Origin: Hamadaea sp.
Lineage (GTDB): Bacteria > Actinomycetota > Actinomycetes > Mycobacteriales > Micromonosporaceae
Direction: 5' to 3'
DNA length: 64,000 nt
Assembly (NCBI RefSeq): GCF_013362815.1
Contig: NZ_JABFVK010000031.1
Span: 62,001 to 126,000, forward strand
A program made the position numbers and the translations under genes. This document shows positions 63,390 to 64,000 of the stretch, one piece after another (the stretch's first letter is position 1; each line of letters opens with the position of its first letter). The notes below the pieces were generated by a model that made no database searches, was not told the origin of the DNA, and saw only the letters and a program-made list of their open reading frames with translations.

Positions 63390-64000
63390 GCGCCGACGCA
63401 CGGCGGCTGCCGGTCTGGGTCGGGCTCTCGGTCGCGGTCGTCGGGCTGCTGGCGATCGGGTTGTTCCAGAACACCGGGAACCGGCACGCCATGGAGGACG
63501 ATCTCACCGGTCGCTCGAACCAGGCGTTGCAGTCCGCCGGGATCACCGGTACGCAGGTCAGCTTCACCGGTCGCGACGGCGCGGTGACGGTGGTTAACGC
63601 GTCCGATGTGGACAAGGCGCGGCAGGTCGTCGCCGGGCTGGACGGCGTACGCGTCGTCGACGTGACCGGCCCGGCGGCTCCCACGAAGAAGCCGTCGGTG
63701 ACCGCAACGGTCGACGGTACGCAGCTCGCGATCACCGGAGCGGTAAGCCAGACGGCGAAGGCGGCCCTGGAGTCCAAGGCCGGTACGCAGTCGGGCCTGA
63801 CCGTCGACCCGAACGTGACCGAGGACGGAGTCGCCGGACTGTACGCCATCGTCGATGCGCTCGGCGCGACGGCGAAGGGCGTCACGATCGCGCTGTCCGA
63901 CGGCCGGATCACGGTCAGCGGTCAGGTCGGGTCGACGGCCGTGCGCGACGCCGTCGTCGCGGCGGCGGGTCAGGCGGTGGGCGGCGCGAACGTGAGCGAT
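63386..64000 (+). CDS. BON-domain, OmpA-like envelope protein (3' end cut off)
   Basis: The first 205 residues are visible. One N-terminal membrane segment (VWVGLSVAVVGLLAIGLF). Then at least two BON-like repeats (about residues 38-90 with TGRDGAVTVV, and 105-200 with ITGAVSQTAK and LSDGRITVSGQV). This is the layout of ArfA/OmpATb-type proteins, which usually end in a peptidoglycan-binding OmpA domain; that part lies beyond the window. Start ATG overlaps the upstream stop (ATGA). Confidence 0.8.
   Translation, partial: MSADARRLPVWVGLSVAVVGLLAIGLFQNTGNRHAMEDDLTGRSNQALQSAGITGTQVSFTGRDGAVTVVNASDVDKARQVVAGLDGVRVVDVTGPAAPTKKPSVTATVDGTQLAITGAVSQTAKAALESKAGTQSGLTVDPNVTEDGVAGLYAIVDALGATAKGVTIALSDGRITVSGQVGSTAVRDAVVAAAGQAVGGANVSD

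Noticed and set aside
1-64000. Transposases, integrases, CRISPR arrays, tRNA or rRNA genes
   Set aside because: Looked for on both strands; no repeat-spacer pattern, IS-type protein or recognisable tRNA cloverleaf was found.

Overview
The window is high-GC actinobacterial DNA. GTG and TTG starts are frequent, genes overlap by 4-14 nt (ATGA, GTGA and TTGA junctions), and gene content points to a filamentous actinomycete, most likely Micromonosporaceae (family level is inference). About 50 kb (roughly 8.5-59.4 kb) is one hybrid NRPS-PKS biosynthetic locus. The flanks look like ordinary chromosome.

Layout. 1-3.6 kb: a sugar ABC importer (binding protein cut by the window edge, double ATPase, permease). 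3.6-5.6 kb: a secreted multidomain carbohydrate-binding protein, closed by a strong hairpin. 5.7-7.8 kb: an ABC exporter plus TetR-type repressor, with two identical 16-bp palindromes in front of the first gene. 7.85-8.77 kb: an AT-richer patch with a short LuxR-type HTH protein, a 312-bp gap and a 71-aa protein. 8.77-9.57 kb: an alpha/beta hydrolase on the minus strand. 9.76-19.97 kb: type II thioesterase, C-A(Gly)-T NRPS, second type II thioesterase, free-standing carrier protein and PKS1. 19.98-20.57 kb: LuxR-type regulator on the minus strand. 20.67-47.61 kb: one tightly overlapping operon of carbamoyltransferase, A-T-C-A-T NRPS, PKS2, LanB-like protein 1, SbnB-like dehydrogenase, C-A-T-C-A-T NRPS and C-A(Ser)-T-C-(truncated A)-T-TE NRPS. 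47.63-48.66 kb: SbnA-like synthase on the minus strand. 48.70-57.49 kb: PKS3, luciferase-like monooxygenase, LanB-like protein 2 and MbtH-like protein. 57.6-59.4 kb: DrrAB-type exporter. 59.4-60.4 kb: metallophosphoesterase followed by what looks like the first 24 codons of an Sfp-type phosphopantetheinyl transferase. 60.8-64 kb: small secreted protein, aminoglycoside-phosphotransferase-family protein, acidic membrane protein with a helix-hairpin-helix, and a BON-domain protein running off the end.

How the parts may work together (inference). SbnA- and SbnB-like enzymes would supply L-2,3-diaminopropionate, and the atypical carbamoyltransferase could convert it, or a related amine, to a ureido compound. 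The NRPS modules would use glycine, a basic diamino acid, a Gln-like residue, a substrate probably lacking the usual alpha-amine, serine and an unassigned acid. Three PKS modules, all in the unusual order KS-AT-KR-DH-ACP, would each add a malonate-derived trans-alkene-type extension, giving vinylogous amino acid units. The most unusual parts are two complete LanB-type (tRNA-dependent glutamylation domain) proteins with no RiPP precursor or cyclase, a final NRPS module whose adenylation domain has lost its N-terminal core, and three thioesterases that all carry Cys at the nucleophile position. I do not recognise a known product.
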